This document shows, one piece after another, positions 63,108 through 64,000 of a stretch of DNA of 64,000 bases. The position numbers and the translations under genes are program-made. The notes under the pieces were generated by a model, which ran no database searches, was not told the origin of the DNA, and worked only from the letters and a program-made list of their open reading frames with translations. Numbering within the stretch: position 1 is the first letter of the stretch; the number at the start of each line of letters is the position of its first letter. This stretch comes from Clostridiales bacterium (GTDB taxonomy: Bacteria; Bacillota; DSM-16504; Desulfitibacterales; JAICDB01): positions 97,056 through 161,055 of the forward strand of contig JAICDB010000001.1 in NCBI GenBank assembly GCA_020063565.1. Reading direction: 5' to 3'.

Positions 63108-64000
63108 GTGAGTGTAAAAAAGACGTATTCTGAGATCAATGAGAAAATCAAAAAAGGTGAAGCAGTTGTTGTTACTGCAGAAGAAATTATTCCCATGGTA
63201 GAGGAAAAGGACGCGGAAGCTGTGGCACAGGAAGTAGATGTTGTAACTACCGCAACTTTTGGACCCATGTGTTCTTCGGGGGTATTTTTAAATTTTGGCC
63301 ATAGCGATCCGCCAATTAGGATGAAAAAGGTTTGGCTCAATGACGTTCCTGCCTATTCAGGAATTGCAGCCGTGGATGCCTACCTTGGCGCTACAGAAGA
63401 AAAAGAGAAAAACGGGGAGGGTCTATACGGTGGAGCGCATGTTATTCAAGACCTTTTAGATGGCAAAAAGGTAAAATTACGGGCACTTGGTACCGGAACG
63501 GATTGTTATCCCAACAAAGAAGTGGAAGGATACATTACACTGGCTGACATCAATGAAGCCTTTATGTTTAATGCCAGAAATGCATATCAAAACTATGCTG
63601 CAGCTACCAACTCAACGTCAAAGACACTTTATACCTATATGGGAGTTTTGCTCCCTAAATTTGGAAATGTTACTTATTCGACGTCCGGTCAACTTAGCCC
63701 CCTTTTAAATGATCCGGAATATCGAACAATCGGTATAGGTACAAGGATATTTTTTGGAGGAACAATAGGTTACGTCTCCTGGAACGGTACCCAGCACAAT
63801 TCAAATCAGAAAAGAACTGAAAACGGTGTTCCGGTAGGTCCCGCAGGCACATTAAGTCTCATTGGAAATCTTAAGGAAATGAGTTCCGAATTTATAAAGG
63901 CTGCTGTTTATGAAAAATACGGGGTAAGTTTATTTGTAGGTGTTGGCATACCAATTCCGGTCTTGGATGCCGAAATGGTTAAAAAGGTTGCTGTTAAAGA
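63108..64000 (+). CDS. DUF39/HcyBio homocysteine-biosynthesis family protein (3'-truncated by window edge)
   Basis: The open frame from GTG 63108 to the window end was not in the ORF track because it has no stop. It encodes 297+ residues (KKTYSEINEKIKKGEAVVVTAEEI ... VTTATFGPMCSSGVFLNFGHSDPPIR ... YLGATEEKEKNGEGLYGGAHVIQDLL ... FFGGTIGYVSWNGTQH). This is the DUF39 family of anaerobes, implicated in homocysteine synthesis from aspartate semialdehyde and sulfide, often with a downstream ferredoxin/NIL protein. The conserved Cys in GPMCSSG is present. About 390-400 residues are expected, so roughly a quarter is missing. Confidence 0.85.
   Translation, partial: MSVKKTYSEINEKIKKGEAVVVTAEEIIPMVEEKDAEAVAQEVDVVTTATFGPMCSSGVFLNFGHSDPPIRMKKVWLNDVPAYSGIAAVDAYLGATEEKEKNGEGLYGGAHVIQDLLDGKKVKLRALGTGTDCYPNKEVEGYITLADINEAFMFNARNAYQNYAAATNSTSKTLYTYMGVLLPKFGNVTYSTSGQLSPLLNDPEYRTIGIGTRIFFGGTIGYVSWNGTQHNSNQKRTENGVPVGPAGTLSLIGNLKEMSSEFIKAAVYEKYGVSLFVGVGIPIPVLDAEMVKKVAVK

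Noticed and set aside
63098-63340. 80-residue minus-strand ORF
   Set aside because: Antisense to the start of the DUF39 gene, whose frame stays open to the window edge and has a ribosome binding site.

Overview
The window looks like chromosomal DNA of a low-to-mid G+C, strictly anaerobic Firmicute, most likely class Clostridia (a Peptococcaceae or Desulfotomaculum-type organism; the genus is a guess). The grounds are strong AGGAGG-type ribosome binding sites, PyrR-type attenuators, a tandem glycine riboswitch, the class 1B dihydroorotate dehydrogenase pair PyrK/PyrD, a DUF39 homocysteine-biosynthesis gene, a hydrogenase-regulator-like gene and acyl-CoA dehydratase activase genes. No rRNA, tRNA, CRISPR array, phage or transposase gene was seen.

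Layout. 1-2013: the end of an IclR regulator and a metal-ligand-less M24 protein. 2044-13866: a catabolic cluster with a ferredoxin, a divergent LarA-superfamily protein, a BenE-type transporter, a QPRTase-fold (NadC/ModD-like) protein, a MoCF-domain protein, the three lower meta-pathway enzymes (2-oxopentenoate hydratase, acetaldehyde dehydrogenase, 4-hydroxy-2-oxovalerate aldolase), then LarB and LarC (nickel-pincer cofactor synthesis) and an IlvD/Edd dehydratase. This combination of a nickel-pincer cofactor pathway, a non-racemase-like LarA relative and an aromatic-type lower pathway is the strongest candidate for an undescribed system. 13918-18419: a YeiH-type exporter and a three-gene activase/DUF2229 module. 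18576-28014: a binding protein, sensor kinase and sigma-54 activator, followed by a palindromic site, a good -24/-12 promoter and a TtrBCA/SrdBCA-type molybdoenzyme operon (tetrathionate or selenate reductase-like). 28068-38261: a hydrogenase-regulator-like gene and the complete pyr operon pyrB-C-carA-carB-pyrK-D-F-E behind a consensus promoter and two tandem PyrR attenuators.

38337-40200: a frameshifted AGCS amino-acid/sodium symporter behind a tandem glycine riboswitch. 40526-44541: a pantothenate/CoA operon (DUF2520 dehydrogenase, panB, panC, panD, coaX) behind an unidentified leader RNA with clear terminator and antiterminator alternatives. 44575-47942: an AbrB-type membrane protein with an 18-bp triple repeat at its start, a flavoprotein, a PrcB-type lipoprotein and a Nudix hydrolase. 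47962-56392: a Moco-riboswitch-controlled operon for molybdenum/tungsten cofactor synthesis and uptake (MoeA-like, moeA, moaC, modB, modC, mobA, mobB, moaA, MOSC, modA). It matches the demand created by the molybdoenzyme at 25-28 kb. 56459-60515: small genes, a sulfite-exporter remnant, and a two-gene unit of plant-type glutamate-cysteine ligase plus a circularly permuted ATP-grasp ligase. 60512-62870: feoA with FeoB split into two genes. 63108-64000: the start of a DUF39 homocysteine-biosynthesis gene cut by the window edge.

All functions come from reading the translations and motifs by eye; no database search was run.
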